From positions 991,181-1,055,180 of the forward strand of contig ML660213.1 of NCBI GenBank assembly GCA_007570785.1: a stretch of 64,000 nucleotides of DNA. The letters run 5' to 3'. The notes beneath the pieces are model-generated. The model was not told the origin of the DNA and searched no databases. It saw nothing but the letters and a program-made list of their open reading frames with translations. Shown here piece after piece: positions 1-11,429 of this stretch. Made by a program: the position numbers and the translations under genes. Source of the DNA: Antilocapra americana (taxonomy: Eukaryota; Chordata; Mammalia; Artiodactyla; Antilocapridae). How positions within the stretch are numbered: position 1 is the first letter of the stretch; the number at the start of each line of letters is the position of its first letter.

Positions 1-130
1 TTCTCCAGCACCACAGTTCAAAAGCATCAATTCTTTGGTGCCCAGCTTTCTTTATAGTCCAACTCTCACATCCATACATGACTAGTAGAAAAACCATAGC
101 TTTGACTAGATGGACCTTTGTTGGCAACAA
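1..130 (-). mobile_element. BovB (RTE) LINE fragment, cut by window edge
   Basis: Antisense of the C-terminal coding part of BovB ORF2, matching the better-preserved minus-strand copies at 61.8 kb and 34.9 kb in this window. The 5' truncation point of the element is near 127-130, where the sequence changes abruptly to sense L1. The rest of the element lies left of the window, so its 3' end and target duplication cannot be seen. It probably landed inside the L1 that follows. Confidence 0.85.
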
Positions 131-890
131 AGAACAGTATGGGGTTTCTTGAAAAAACAAAAATAGACCTAACAAATGATCCAGCAATCCCATATCTGGG
201 CATATACCCAGACAAAACCATAATTCGGAAATAAACAAGCACCCCGAATTCACTGCAGCACTACTTCCAATAGTCAAAATGTGGAAGCAACATATATGTC
301 CATCAACAGAGGAATGGATAAAGATGTTCTGAAGATCCCCTAAAGAAGGGCATGGCAACCCACTTCAATATTCTTCCCTGGAAAACTCCATGGACAGAAG
401 AGCCTGGCGAGCTATGGTCCATAGAGTCGCAAAGAGTCAGACACAGCTGAAGCATGCACACACCCACATATATGCAATGAAATAGTATTCAGCCATAAAA
501 ACCAATGAAATGATGCCACTTGCAGCAACATGAATGGATCTAGAGATTCCCATACTGAGTGAAGTCAGAGAGAGAAAGACAAATATCATATGGTAGTGCT
601 TATATGTGGAATCTAAAAAGGGGGTATGAATGAGCTTAACTATAAAACAGAAATAGAAGGTAGGAAATTTCTACAAGAGTATAAAACTAACATGATTAGG
701 AAGAAGTGATAAACTGGGAGATTGGGCTTGACATATACACACTACTATATCTAAAACAGAAAGCTAATAAGGACTTACTGTATGGCCAAGTGACTCTACT
801 CTATAATGGCCTGTGTGGGGAAAGAATCTAAAAAAGAGTGAATCATGTATACTGATTCACTTTGTATACCAATAAAAAATTTCAAAATAA
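131..890 (+). mobile_element. Old artiodactyl L1, 3' part (interrupted by a SINE)
   Basis: Sense L1 from the end of ORF2 through the 3' UTR. It contains the characteristic stretch encoding the 'DPAIPYLGIYP'-like end of ORF2, then the UTR with the typical 'ccatactgagtgaagtcag' and 'catatggtagtgcttatatg' strings, ending in an A-rich tail near 880-890. A Bov-tA fragment sits inside at about 325-472. The reading frame is broken. Confidence 0.85.
325..472 (+). mobile_element. Bov-tA SINE, 3' part, inserted in L1
   Basis: Contains the BovB-derived 3' half common to Bov-tA SINEs, including the 'agggcatggcaacccact' core, and ends in the 'gcaaagagtcagacacagctgaa' type sequence. The tRNA-derived 5' half is missing. 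L1 sequence continues on both sides. Confidence 0.85.
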
Positions 891-920
891 AATGAAGATC
901 AGTGTAAATCATTTTAGAAC

Positions 921-1033
921 ACACACACACATATATACACACATATGTATAATGGATTCACTTTGTACACAGGAAATTAACACAACATTGAAAGTCAGCT
1001 ATACTCCAATAATTTTTTTTAATAAAATGATCC
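921..1033 (+). mobile_element. Severely 5'-truncated L1 3' tail
   Basis: About 110 bp of L1 3' UTR end (the 'gattcactttgtacac' and 'tatactccaataa' region) with an A/T-rich tail. It is flanked by a 19 bp direct repeat, 'gtgtaaatcattttagaac' at 902-920 and 'gtgtaagtgattttagaac' at 1034-1052 (17 of 19 identical), which I read as an aged target-site duplication. An AC/AT-rich simple repeat occupies its 5' end. Confidence 0.7.
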
Positions 1034-1493
1034 GTGTAAGTGATTTTAGAACAAAGTAAAATTTTTACATGAATTATTCCAGTAAAACTCTATACAGGTT
1101 CTACCAGAAGTTCAGTAGATATACAAGGATAAAAGATTTATTTAGTATAATGAAATTGCTTCATATATACACACACAGCCACATGTGTATATTTAACACA
1201 TATTATGTAACTATACTGGTACTGAGAAGAATGACAATTTAGTGAAATATATTTCATCCCAGACTCAAGTTTCTATACATTTTTGGAATGCATTATTATC
1301 TAGAAAATATGTACTCAAGGTTATGCAATATTTCTCCTAAATTTGGTTGTCCTACAACTTGAGCTTGCCCAAAGGTAGGGCCATGTGCTTATTTTTTGTA
1401 AGTAGATTATCATTTAGTTAAATACAGTATTATCATCTTCTTTAAATAAAACTTTTAAATGCTGACTATTTTGAATGAAGATATACCTATATA

Positions 1494-1706
1494 TTCCCTG
1501 GTGGCTCAGACAGTAAAGTGTCTGCCTGCAATGCGGGAGACTCAGGTTTGATCCCTGGGTTGGGAAGATCCCCTGGAGAAGGAAATGGCAACCCACTCCC
1601 GTACTCTTGCCTGCGAAGTCCCGTGGATGGAGGAGCCTGGTAGGTTACAGTCCATGGGGTCGCAAAGAGTCGGACACAACTGAGCAACTTCACTTTCTTT
1701 CTTCCT
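1494..1706 (+). mobile_element. Bov-tA SINE, near full length
   Basis: Starts with the tRNA-derived head 'ttccctggtggctcaga', carries a B-box-like 'ggtttgatccctggg', then the BovB-derived 3' half ending at 'cggacacaactgagcaactt'. Non-autonomous; mobilised by LINE machinery. Confidence 0.93.
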
Positions 1707-3815
1707 TTCATACTTATATATAAATTAGTTATCCTAAATCTACCAATTTTTAAGAGCACAGATCCTTAATAAATTTTATGTAGGGTAGGAATGAATAAGT
1801 TCAAAAGAAAGAAAGATTAAATAGCTCTGACTCAATAATTATTTGAGATGATAAATTTACAGAAAGAAATGAATGGTTAATTTTCTGAGCCCCCAAAATT
1901 ATTTTGTTGTCTTATGCACTAGATACCATCCTGAATATCAACAGTGTTTTAAAGCTGTTTAAGTTGATGATAAGCTTAAAACATAAATTTATGCAGTAAT
2001 TAGAGAATTATTTGTGTAAGAAATGCAGCAAGTTTGAAGTGATATAAAATCAGAACAAGCTTTTAGAAAGGATGAGAACCCTAGTGTGGTATGGTTATGG
2101 ACACTCTCTATCCATGCTGATGGGATGAGAAATTATTATTACCCTTGCTAACTAGGATCGTGATAACAAGATCATCCTTTCTTCCTCAGATTTTTTTCCT
2201 TCTGTTTTTAATTATAATTTAGTCTTTCCAAGCTATTAGCCACAATGTACTATCATACAGATTAGTTCATAAAATTGAGCTATAAAAGAAGGTATTTAAG
2301 TTTTTTGGACACATAACAGTTACCTAAATAGCAATTTACTGCTAAAAATGTCAGACAAATACTCTTTAGATATGCCACAGTGATCAAAAATTCATTCCTT
2401 AATATAAAATCTGAATAATTATGTGCTATAAGATGTGAGAATTTATCCTCTAGCTTTCACCCTCCACAAAAAAATTCCTATTCCCCACACCCAAAAATTC
2501 TCTAAAAGTCTGGTCTGCAAATTAGTGGAGGACTGAAAACTAATACAGTTCGTGACAAGATCAATAGGTTATTTGAGAGTAAGTGTTTAGGAACTTATAT
2601 TGCAATAAGGCATTGCCAAGACATCCAAGAATGTTGTTTTTATTGTCTGGGTATTCATTTTTATTTCTTTATTTTTAAGGTCTTGCTCTCTTCAGGGGGA
2701 AAAAAAACAGATAATTTAAGAGGTACAGGTGTGGTGCTTATCTTTGCATCTTTGGGCAAATGATTTAGTAGCAAAAAACATACTTAATATATTCAGAGCA
2801 CAACGATGTAATGAATACCAGATAATTTTCCAGTAATGGAAAAACCTAAGTGAATATACATTAATTCTTAAGTGACCTTGAAGACAGTAATCGCATAATT
2901 TCTTTGATCCAGTTCTAGCTTAGTGAATCAGTGAGATCAATTTCTCTTTTCTTTCTTCTTTCTCTCGGACAGCCTCTAACCATTTGGCTTTGGTGAATAT
3001 CTACAATTCATATTTATTAGTAACTTTATGTGACACTGAAATAAGCTCTTTTATGTAATGTGTCTAATTAAAATGCCTGAGTGTATTTCAACAGTGACTC
3101 CACACTGAGGTCTACTCTGACTACATCATGTTCTTAGTTCTAGGGTCATCTCTCCAAGAAGTTGGTGGTCCCTCGAATCACTTCACATGAAAGTGTTTCT
3201 CTGGTACCTGTGGATTAATTCATCTAGGTTCAAATCAGAAGCACTGCTTCATGTATATAGATATGGCTCTAACTTCCTACATAGCACAGAGACTCATAAA
3301 GCTATTGGTCTGCTCAGAAAAAGTCCATGTTAGAGCAAAACAGAATCTCCTAAGACACTCAGATGTGGCCATTGGACCCCAGGCATCATCATTCAGAAAT
3401 GCAACCTCTTAACAAAAGTTTTGGTAGTCTGAATTGGACCATTCTTTTTTACTTTAGGTAAATCTACTTTGTCAGTAATTAGACTTCCCTTTCTTCACCC
3501 CCCCCCCAAAAAAATCTTCACTGGATGTCATGAAAAATATATCTTGAGCAATCTGTTAATCCCCAAATTCATAAGGACCACAAAACACACACTTTTCTCA
3601 CACAGATGTAGAGAAAAATCAATGGTATGCATAATCGTAACCTGAGGTTTTGTGAAGCATGATACTTTCCCCCTTCCAGCACAAAAATATTATGAAACAA
3701 AGAAAGATTTACTATGCCATGATAAAATGCATTTTTGCTTGACTGCAAGCTCATGTGAAAGAGGATTTTAGTCTTAACTTTTAATAAAATGGGACCAGAA
3801 GAGCCAAAAGCAATC
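1707..3815. other. Single-copy AT-rich DNA
   Basis: No repeat family, gene or RNA that I recognise. It contains a short poly(C) run near 3500-3508 and a few T-rich runs only. The longest frame here (115 aa, antisense, 3569-3916) runs through a poly(A) tract and has no protein-like composition, so I do not call it. Confidence 0.5.
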
Positions 3816-3851
3816 AAAACACCTGCTAAAAAAAAAAAAAAAACACCTGCT
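3816..3851 (+). repeat. Poly(A) insert flanked by 12 bp direct repeat
   Basis: The 12-mer 'aaaacacctgct' occurs at 3816-3827 and again at 3840-3851, separated only by 12 A residues. This is the footprint expected for a retroposon that was truncated so early that only its poly(A) tail was inserted. Confidence 0.7.
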
Positions 3852-4227
3852 GCATTTTCAGAAACACAAAGCTTGACTGTTTTCAATTCCTGTCTCCACC
3901 TCCTCCTTGAATACATGTCTTCTCCAAGGCATCTTCTTCCAGTCCAGAGCAGTCCTCTGGGCTGACCACTTACCCTGACCTAGAATATTTCACCTCTAGG
4001 ATTTTTGCTTTACGTTCTCAAGAGAAATTGCTTTTGCAATAGCATGGTTGTTAGATGCAGACTCTTCCAAGTTTACATTTAAAAAAAAAAATACTTGTAG
4101 AAATACTCAAACCTAGCATTCTGACTGTAAAGGTCAGATGTGTTGGCATAACAGAGGCTTCGCTACGTATTACTCCACAGAAATATTTCTATAGGCTTCT
4201 TTTCTTCAAAATAAATTTTCCTTAAGG

Positions 4228-4452
4228 ACTGGAAGTTTGGGATTAGTAGGTGCAAACTATTACCTACAGGATGTATAAACAACAAGGCCCCACTGTATAG
4301 CACAGGGAGTTATATTCAATATCCTGTGACACACCATAACAGAAAGGAATATGAAAAGTAATGTGTATATATATGTATACCTGAGTCACTTTGTTATACA
4401 GAAACAACACAACACTGTAAATCAACTACACTTCAATTAAATACGTTTTTTT
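4228..4452 (+). mobile_element. Artiodactyl L1 3' UTR fragment
   Basis: Sense L1 3' UTR with the typical 'caaggccccactgtatagca', 'ttatattcaatatcctgtga' and 'gtaaatcaactacacttcaa' strings, ending in a T/A-rich tail. The 5' end is truncated, so there is no coding part. Confidence 0.88.
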
Positions 4453-4599
4453 AAAAAATCCCATCTCCTTGCAATGTGACATGTCTTATACATGCCTTCA
4501 CGCCATGTTAACCACCTTTCAAATCCCCTAAACTTGTATCTCTAACTTCTTTCACTGACTAGAGGACCTATTGAAGTGGTTTCCTCAACTGCCCTTTTT

Positions 4600-4696
4600 T
4601 TGTCACACCGCTCAGCTTACAGGAGCTAAATTCCCTCACCAGGCACTGAACTCAGGTCACTGGCAGTGAAGGCACAGGCCATCAAGGAATTCCCTT
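4600..4696 (-). mobile_element. CHR-type tRNA SINE
   Basis: Antisense CHR SINE head ('aaggaattccctt' at its right end) with a degraded B box. It is flanked by a short imperfect direct repeat, 'caactgcccttttttt' on the left and 'taactgccttttcttc' on the right, consistent with a target duplication. Confidence 0.78.
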
Positions 4697-5199
4697 AACT
4701 GCCTTTTCTTCTTTTTACTTAAACCGGAAAATGAAGTTTTTCCTATACTATATTTTAGCCACAGGTAGTTTTGACAGCCCCCTATTTGTTTTCTACAATC
4801 CTCTTGGTCATAGCTAGCTTTAGTTTATTTAGCCTCTCAAGCAATCATCCACTGTCCATAACTGGAAGATGTGGGTCCACCTCAAATTACCCCCAGATTC
4901 TTGTCAGACACAAATGAAATTTGCTGGTTTCTAAATGTCAATTAAATTAAAAAAAAAATTCAAGCTTGATTAGCCCTCTACTTTCACTGCTTCTTGTCCT
5001 AAGTTCTTGAAACTGAAGCTTATGCTGAAGTCTTGTCTCTCTGAGATGACTCTTAAGACCCTACCCAGGCTGCAGAAAACTCAATTACTGAGTCTCAGGG
5101 TCACAACACCAGTGCTCAGGTATCGTTTCCCAAATCACAGCACTGGCACTGTTCCCTCTTTCCTAAAGGTGGGTTTCTCTCGCGCGCCATATATATACA

Positions 5200-5322
5200 T
5201 CCCCTGGAGAAGGGCATGGCAACCTACTTCAGTGTTCTTGCCTGCACAACCTCAGGGTCGGGCGGGCTATAGTCCATAGGGTTGCTAAGAGTCAGACACA
5301 ACTGAAGAGACTAAGCATGCAA
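5200..5322 (+). mobile_element. Bov-tA SINE, 3' part
   Basis: Starts at 'catcccctggagaagggcat' and runs to the 'agagtcagacacaactgaag' end. The tRNA-derived head is absent. A T/A-rich, CG-containing sequence lies just upstream. Confidence 0.85.
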
Positions 5323-5483
5323 ATATTTGTATATACATATATCTTTCTCCCTTTGTCTCTCTTCTTTCCTTTCAGTCTTGACTGTTTTCTCTTCCAGAAA
5401 AAGCCCTACATCTATGAACTCTTACACCCATGTTCTGAGCTCTGGTTTCGAGCTGAGATAATCCCTTTTCTAGGTAACAAGTG

Positions 5484-5688
5484 GGCTTCCCTGGTGGCTC
5501 AGATGGTAAAGAATCCACCTACAATGTGGGAGACCTGGGTTCAATGCCTGGGTTGGGAAGATCTCCCGGAGGAGGGCATGGCAGCCAACTCCAGTATTCT
5601 TCCCTGGAGAATCCTCACAGACAGAGGAGCCTGGCAGGCTTCAGTCCACGGGGTCACAAAGAGCCAGACAGGACTGGACAACTAAGCA
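5484..5688 (+). mobile_element. Bov-tA SINE, full length
   Basis: Complete head ('ggcttccctggtggctcaga'), B box region and BovB-derived 3' half. Two overlapping open frames of 73 and 122 aa cross it and are only read-through of the SINE. Confidence 0.93.
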
Positions 5689-5699
5689 CTGGTAGCAGG

Positions 5700-6530
5700 T
5701 AATTTACCATTTCAGTGAATCCCTTGTTTGACTGCCAAGACATGCTCTGTGGGCCCATCCAGGTCCACGATCTCAGGAGGAAAGACTTGGGACGAGATTT
5801 TTACTTCTAAATTTTGCTGATATCCTCTTCAGCATCCAGCTTTGCAAAGGAAGAGTACTTGGAAACATAGGGCAAGCAAAAGTAATGGTCGAGATGGCCT
5901 AGAGGGGTCAAGGGGATAACCAGGTTAAAAAGGTCAAATGATATATCTGGAAGGTAAGTTTGCCTGGGATATTTGTTTAGGAATATATTTAGAGAGAATG
6001 TCAAAAAGCAACATAGACAATGACTAAAATATGATGGGACAAACAATTCCTTGCTACCATAGACCATGTCTTCAACCTCGGGCCTCCCCATGAAGAGGAT
6101 CATAAATCTACACGACCTGGTCATGTGCTAAGTAACTTCAACTCCGGGATTCTTGCAGTTTCACAAGTGGTAGGAAAGAGGCCCGAACAGACAGCCCTCT
6201 AGGAGCCAAATGTAGAAACTGCAAATGCAATGTACTCATTTACAGGAATATAGAAAAGAAGACCGTGGGTCTATAGACAGCTTGTGGGTGAAACAAATGA
6301 GTAGTTATAATGTGGTGTGATAGGAATGGGAGAAGAGAATCTGGGAGGAAGATATAACTCAAGATAAAGAAAGAGATATACATGAAAGCTTTCTGCAAAG
6401 AGATGTTTGGATAAAGTTTTAAAGAAATCATGCCAGTAAGAAGGGGATGAGGAACTCAGCCAGTGTGAGAACACGGACTTGAGTGACTGAGGAGGTGTGG
6501 CACATAGTCTGGCATTTTGAAATTTATTTC
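5700..6530. other. Unassigned sequence
   Basis: No gene or repeat family recognised. The antisense 105 aa frame at 5807-6124 has no motif I can name. The sequence is purine-rich on the plus strand. Confidence 0.4.
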
Positions 6531-6539
6531 TGGAACACG

Positions 6540-7310
6540 GGTTGACTTTGAAGGATCAGAGTTTGGAGAGATACTCTGGGTCCAAATCCCAAGGGATCTT
6601 TAGTGCCAAGTTAAGGAATTTGATATTTCCTTTTTAAAACTAGGAGACATGATCTGCTTTGCATTCTTGAAGACAATTTTAGTAACATTGTTGAGAATAA
6701 TTTGTAGGGAGGTTATGATCAAAGGCTGAGGAATTGGGTATGAATTCATGCAGCCTTTTAAGTGAGAGATAATGAAGGTCTAAGTGAAATCCTCAAAGAG
6801 GGGAAATTAAAAGAAAGACTTAGTGATTGACTGGATATTAGATGTAAGGAAAGAGAGATATATGCAGTTTCCTGCTTTGGGAAACTTGCATAGATAATAA
6901 ATAATTCCAGTTATCAATAATGAAAACATAAAAGGAAGATCAGGATGAAGTGGGATGGGGGAGATAGGCTTGGTTTGGTACATGTTGAATTTGAAGAACA
7001 GATTTATCTTCATCTAGGAATATTCAGTGGGCCATTAGAAGCATGTAATTGGAATTTCAAAGAGAGACACCATGGTGGAAGTTGAGAATTTTAAAAGGAC
7101 TTGATTACTCAGGCAATGCTGTAATTTAAAAACAGGAACCATACAGAACAACTCTTAAGAGTCAGGCAGATGGAGACTGCAAAATCAGAACTGACCACAC
7201 AAAGTAGGAAATGAACTGGAAGAGGTTATTTTGAGACCCTGTCAGGAAGGAAGGAAGACAAGAAACAAGTAAGGAATTGATTTTATTCAGGTTTTTGCAA
7301 TAGGGAGAGA
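6540..7310 (+). repeat. Probable ancient mammalian interspersed repeat (family not named)
   Basis: Purine-rich sequence with an order of phrases I associate with an old, high-copy mammalian repeat: an 'aaggaatttgatatttcc' start, an 'agacatgatctg' phrase, 'attgttgagaataatttgta', 'gagagataatgaaggtctaa', then 'gtacatgttgaatttgaag'. It is heavily diverged and I cannot name the family with confidence. No coding potential. Confidence 0.35.
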
Positions 7311-7649
7311 ATTTCAGATCCAAAGATCAGTGCTTTTTGCCTTAGATTTTATAGGGAGGCGGTAGGGTGATTCAGTTTGAAGACATACATGTGGCCTTAA
7401 AGGAGATTAGGTGTAATTATAATCACAAAATGCAATGTCACTGAGATCAAGGAAGAAAGAAGTGATAATTAGTGCTTATTAGTTACTCTAAATGAAGACA
7501 AAAATATCCTTTCTCCAAGTAGAGACGTGAGCCTGGAAAGAATAGTTTGAGAACAGTGAACACACAAATCAGATAACATGTGATATGTAATATCAGTGAT
7601 ATTGAGAAGTCGCTTATCACTAATACACATTTGCTTGTGTTCTTATAAA

Positions 7650-7839
7650 GTGAAAGTTGCTCAGCCATGTCTGACTCTTTGCGACCTCATGGACTATACA
7701 GTCCACGGAATTCTCCTGGCCAGAATACTGGTGGGTATCCTTTCCCTTCTCCGGGGAATCTTCCCAACCCAGGGATCGAACCCAGGTCTCCTGCACTGCA
7801 GGCAGATTCTTTACCACCTGGGCCACCAGGGAAGCCCTT
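7650..7839 (-). mobile_element. Bov-tA SINE, full length
   Basis: Antisense Bov-tA with its head at the right ('ccaccagggaagccc'). The 10 bp repeat 'ttcttataaa' at 7640-7649 and 7840-7849 is an exact target-site duplication. Confidence 0.95.
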
Positions 7840-7978
7840 TTCTTATAAATGTATAGTATCTATAAATTATTGCAAAGGGATAGAGTTACTCAATGTATCA
7901 GAATCAAGGGGAAATGTTACCATGCTTTGTAGACAGAAGGGAAACAGTAGGTAGAAAACAAGAGATTAAAAATATTAG

Positions 7979-8280
7979 GTCTTCCCTGGTGGTCCAATGA
8001 TTAAGAATATGCCTGTCAACACAGGGGACATGGGTTCGATCCCTGGTCTGGGAAGTTCCCACATGCTGTGAGGCAATTAAGCCCAGGGGTCACAACAACC
8101 AAAGTCCATGCACCCCAGAGTCAGTGCTCTGCAACAAGAGAAGCCACCAGGAAGCCTGAAGACCACAACCAGAGAGCAGCCCCCACTCGCCACAAGCAGA
8201 CAAAGCCCACACGCAGCAACAAGGAGCCTGTACACTGCAACAGAGATCCCACAGCCATGAATAAAATAAAAATTTCTTTA
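7979..8280 (+). mobile_element. CHR-type SINE, long form
   Basis: Head 'cttccctggtggtccaatga', B box 'gggttcgatccctggtc', then the long tail with repeated 'gcaacaagagaagccacc' and 'cagcaacaagga' phrases typical of the long cetartiodactyl CHR SINE, ending in an A-rich tail. This is one of the more complete copies in the window. Confidence 0.88.
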
Positions 8281-8472
8281 AAATACTGTTGTTCCAAAAT
8301 TTAAAATTTGTAATAAAAACTCTGATATGGACTAAAGGTATATATACAAAATTCTCTATGAGCATGTCAAGACATCAAAGATATGATTTGGACCATGCAA
8401 ATATTTGGGGAAACAATACAGAGATTTATGGAATACACATATGAAATGATGATAATCTCTCTCTCTTTTTAT

Positions 8473-8587
8473 TTTTTTTGGCCATGCTGTGCAGCCTGCA
8501 GTATTTTAGTTCCCCAACCAGAGACTGAACTGCACACTTGGCAGTGAAAACACAGCGTCTTAACCACTGGATCACCAGGGAATTCCC
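8473..8587 (-). mobile_element. CHR-type SINE
   Basis: Antisense copy: T-rich tail at the left, 'ggccatgctgtgcagcctgc' and 'cttaaccactggatcaccag' and ending 'ggaattccc'. The B box is degraded. Confidence 0.85.
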
Positions 8588-8589
8588 AT

Positions 8590-9525
8590 AACCTTTTCTG
8601 AGGAGATTAATACAATTTCCTTAAGCATCACAAGCTACATTAAGGTTTTGGTAAACAGAACTGACATCGGATGGGACTTTACATGATAAAGCGTGAAAAT
8701 GCTGAACTCTGAATTATGGGGGACATTTAATAGCTTAGAGACAGAGTTAGAGTGTACATGTTTATGCCTTAATCTTAAAATCTCAAAAACCTCCCATCTA
8801 AAGTAGTAATATTCAATACGTCCCATAGTCACTGCATGTGGAGCACAAAATATTCAGAATACAAAAAGGCTTCAGGTAACAGGGCTCCATACAAATAGAT
8901 GATAAAATACCCCCAGCATTATAAATGATTAGTGGCAAACCTTTGTCAAACACACTGAAATTTAAAATGTCCTCAGGAAGATGCTATTCTCAAACTGAAC
9001 TTTAAAAATTGCCCATCTAGGCAGGGACAGACTCCTTTATAAGTAAAAGGTTCTGACAGTAGAGAGTGCTAGCTCGGTTTAAAAAGGCATACTCATACTA
9101 GCACCACGCTTTACAATCTTGAGCAGAAATATAAATACAGTCCACAGATACTATCCAGGAAAGGGCTCATTAATTTTCAAAATGTTCAAGTCCCTTCACA
9201 CTTAAAGATTCCAAAGTTCTTTGCCAAAAATGCTCAAGAGCATAATCCAGGCCTGGTCCTCTCTGAAGTTCTCTTAATTCTATATTGCCCAGATTCTATT
9301 TTCCAACATGTCCTGTCTGTCCTACTTTGTTTCATTTGCTTGTTAACTTTATTTTGTTTGTCCACATGTTTGTCTGGTTACTCCCTGATTATATCAGGAC
9401 TCGTTAATATTGATTTAAAAATCAAATAATTTTGAAGACAAAATGTTAGGCAGTTGATTTTTTTCCTCTTTGATGGAAAATATGCCCATGTCTACTTATT
9501 CATCTCTGTTAGAGCGATACATTAT
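8590..9525. other. Single-copy AT-rich DNA
   Basis: I recognise no gene, RNA or repeat here. Confidence 0.45.
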
Positions 9526-9529
9526 TTTA

Positions 9530-9997
9530 AAGCTCTCAGAAAGGAATCTGGTGACAAAAACATAAAACCTTGAAGAAAGTTATCCTCTTTGACAATGAAT
9601 TCTGAGCGTTCATGTATTTAGCCTCAAGAAATGACCTGAAATCACTCAAGGTTAAAAAAAAGGTTCCTGTTCAAGATATTTACTGAAGAATATAAATTTA
9701 AAATAATCCCAATTTGCAGCTATAGGGACATGAAATCTATGTATTTGATGGAGCAACATACAGATATTTAGGGGAGGTGTATGGAGTTTCATAGCAAGAT
9801 AAACTATTAAGTGTTAGATGAGAGGAAGAAATACTATTATACACATATATGATCACAAGTTACAGAAACAAAATGACCTGAAAGATACATAAGAAAATGT
9901 AAACTAAAGATGACTTCTCTGTAAGATTACGAATATTCTGCCATTTCTTCTACATTTCTATATTATATTTTTCTGAAATATGCACATATTATTATGT
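9530..9997 (+). mobile_element. Probable ancient L1-type 3' UTR (decayed)
   Basis: The layout matches decayed old L1 3' ends: 'ctcaagaaatgacctgaaat', a degenerate copy of the 'fragment waiting for template' region, and a terminal stretch with 'catttctatattatattttt' and 'atgcacatattattatgtaa'. A BOV-A2 SINE sits at its 3' end. Strongly diverged, so the family is uncertain. Confidence 0.45.
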
Positions 9998-10262
9998 AAA
10001 TGAAATGGTAACCCACTCCAGCACTCTTGCCTGGAAAATCCCATGGACAGAGGAACCTGTTAGGCCACAGTCTGTGGGGTTGCAAAGAGTCAGACACGCC
10101 TGAGCGACTTCACTCTCACTTTTCACTTTTATGCATTGGAGAAGGAAACGGCAACCCACTCCAGTGTTCTTGCCTGGAGAATCCCAGGGACAGAGGAGCC
10201 TGGTGCCATCTATGGGGTCGCAGAGAGTCGGACATGACTGAAGCAACTTAGCAGCAGCAGCA
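9998..10262 (+). mobile_element. BOV-A2 SINE (dimer)
   Basis: Two BovB-derived monomers are joined by a linker containing 'cacttttcacttttatgcat'. Each has the 'ggcaacccactccag' core, and the element ends in a short (agc)n tract. BOV-A2 is restricted to ruminants, which supports the lineage call. Confidence 0.95.
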
Positions 10263-10648
10263 AAGATATATTTTAATTTTCAAATAACAGTAAAAAAAAT
10301 AAATAAATAAAACCATCACTCATTGATCCCAGATAAGTGCACATGGGAAGAACGTAAGAACTACTGTCAGTGACAATCAAATTGTTGGTATAAACAGGAG
10401 CTAACCATGAGAATCATCTTCTTTGGCTTTGGGGCTTCAGAAACCATTGATAAAATGCAAATACATTATGGGGATCATTGGCACACCACAATGACACCTA
10501 TGAAGCTGTCTAATTTGCTTAACCTATATAGAGGAAGGCCCAATAGAAATAGAGTCTAGGGAAAAACTGTGTGCTTTAGTGACTAGGGCAGGAAAGGAAC
10601 CTCTGAAGCATGGGACCTGGTTTAGTAAACCCAGTTAAGACATATATG

Positions 10649-10848
10649 GTGACTTCCATGGTGATCCAGTGGTTCAGACTGCCTTCCAATGCAGGGGGCG
10701 TATGTTTCACCCCTAGATAGAGCGCTAAGATCCCACATACCTTGTGGACAAAAATCCAAAACGTAAAACAGAAAGAATTTTGTAACAAATTCAATGAAGA
10801 ATTTAAAAATGGTCCATATCAAAAAAATCTTTTAAAAAAGATATATGT
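10649..10848 (+). mobile_element. CHR-2-like SINE, full length
   Basis: Head 'acttccatggtgatccagtg', then 'ccaatgcagggggcg', and the long tail 'aaaatccaaaacgtaaaaca' with 'gtaacaaattcaatgaagaa'. The same tail is shared by the copies at 42.63 and 43.40 kb, so these three are one subfamily. Confidence 0.9.
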
Positions 10849-10849
10849 A

Positions 10850-11140
10850 TCACATAAAGACATGGCAATTATCAGCTGTTCAGTGACCACTACAAAATTT
10901 TAAATGTTTGCCAATTAAGTCACGACACAATGCTATAACTTGAAGTTTGTCCTTTATCTCATTGAAAAAGCTATAGTGGACCTTTAAAATATATATTAGA
11001 TATCACTCTTGTGCATATTTAAATAGGAAAACAGGAGCAAAATGAACTGGTTAGAATATTTCTAACATTATGTTTCAAGTCTAACTCTTTTGAATGACTT
11101 GGCAAGTTGGAGCCATTGGTGTCTATGTTTTTCACACAAT
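10850..11140. other. Single-copy AT-rich DNA
   Basis: Nothing recognised. Confidence 0.4.
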
Positions 11141-11149
11141 GTCATAAAA

Positions 11150-11425
11150 TAAGTTGGTGGTGGAACTGTCGTCCAAGCTTCCCAAGTTTCGATGCTGTCG
11201 CTTTCGTAATCAGACCAGAAGGTGTCAATGTGAGCCACACAATCCCTCCTCGCGTGGATCTAAAATGGGTTGTGGAACGAAACGCCGAGGGTGTGCCATG
11301 TCTAATCAGGACAAACAAACTCACACCGATGGTGACAGCTAACCCCTGACTGCTGCCCAGCCAGCAGTGCACGTGAGCCTACGAGGCCCCCACAGGTGAC
11401 AAAACACATTCCAACTTCACAGAAA
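11150..11425. other. CpG-dense, GC-richer patch of unknown origin
   Basis: About 13 CpG dinucleotides fall within roughly 275 bp (for example near 11170, 11192, 11199, 11205, 11254-11257, 11279-11287, 11326), in a region otherwise almost free of CpG. Both strands stay open here: an 80 aa frame at 11107-11349 (+) and a 76 aa frame at 11142-11372 (-), but neither resembles a protein I know. It could be a small unmethylated or conserved regulatory element, an exon of a non-coding RNA, or a fragment of a mobile element I do not recognise. There is no poly(A) tail or target duplication. Confidence 0.4.
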
Positions 11426-11429
11426 TCGA

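Noticed and set aside
3569..3916. 115 aa antisense frame with a hydrophobic run
   Set aside because: The Phe run comes from the poly(A) insertion, and the rest has no protein signature.
11107..11349. 80 aa frame in the CpG-dense patch as a gene
   Set aside because: The overlapping antisense frame is just as long, there is no recognisable motif, and the frame begins in ordinary AT-rich DNA. Kept only as a finding.
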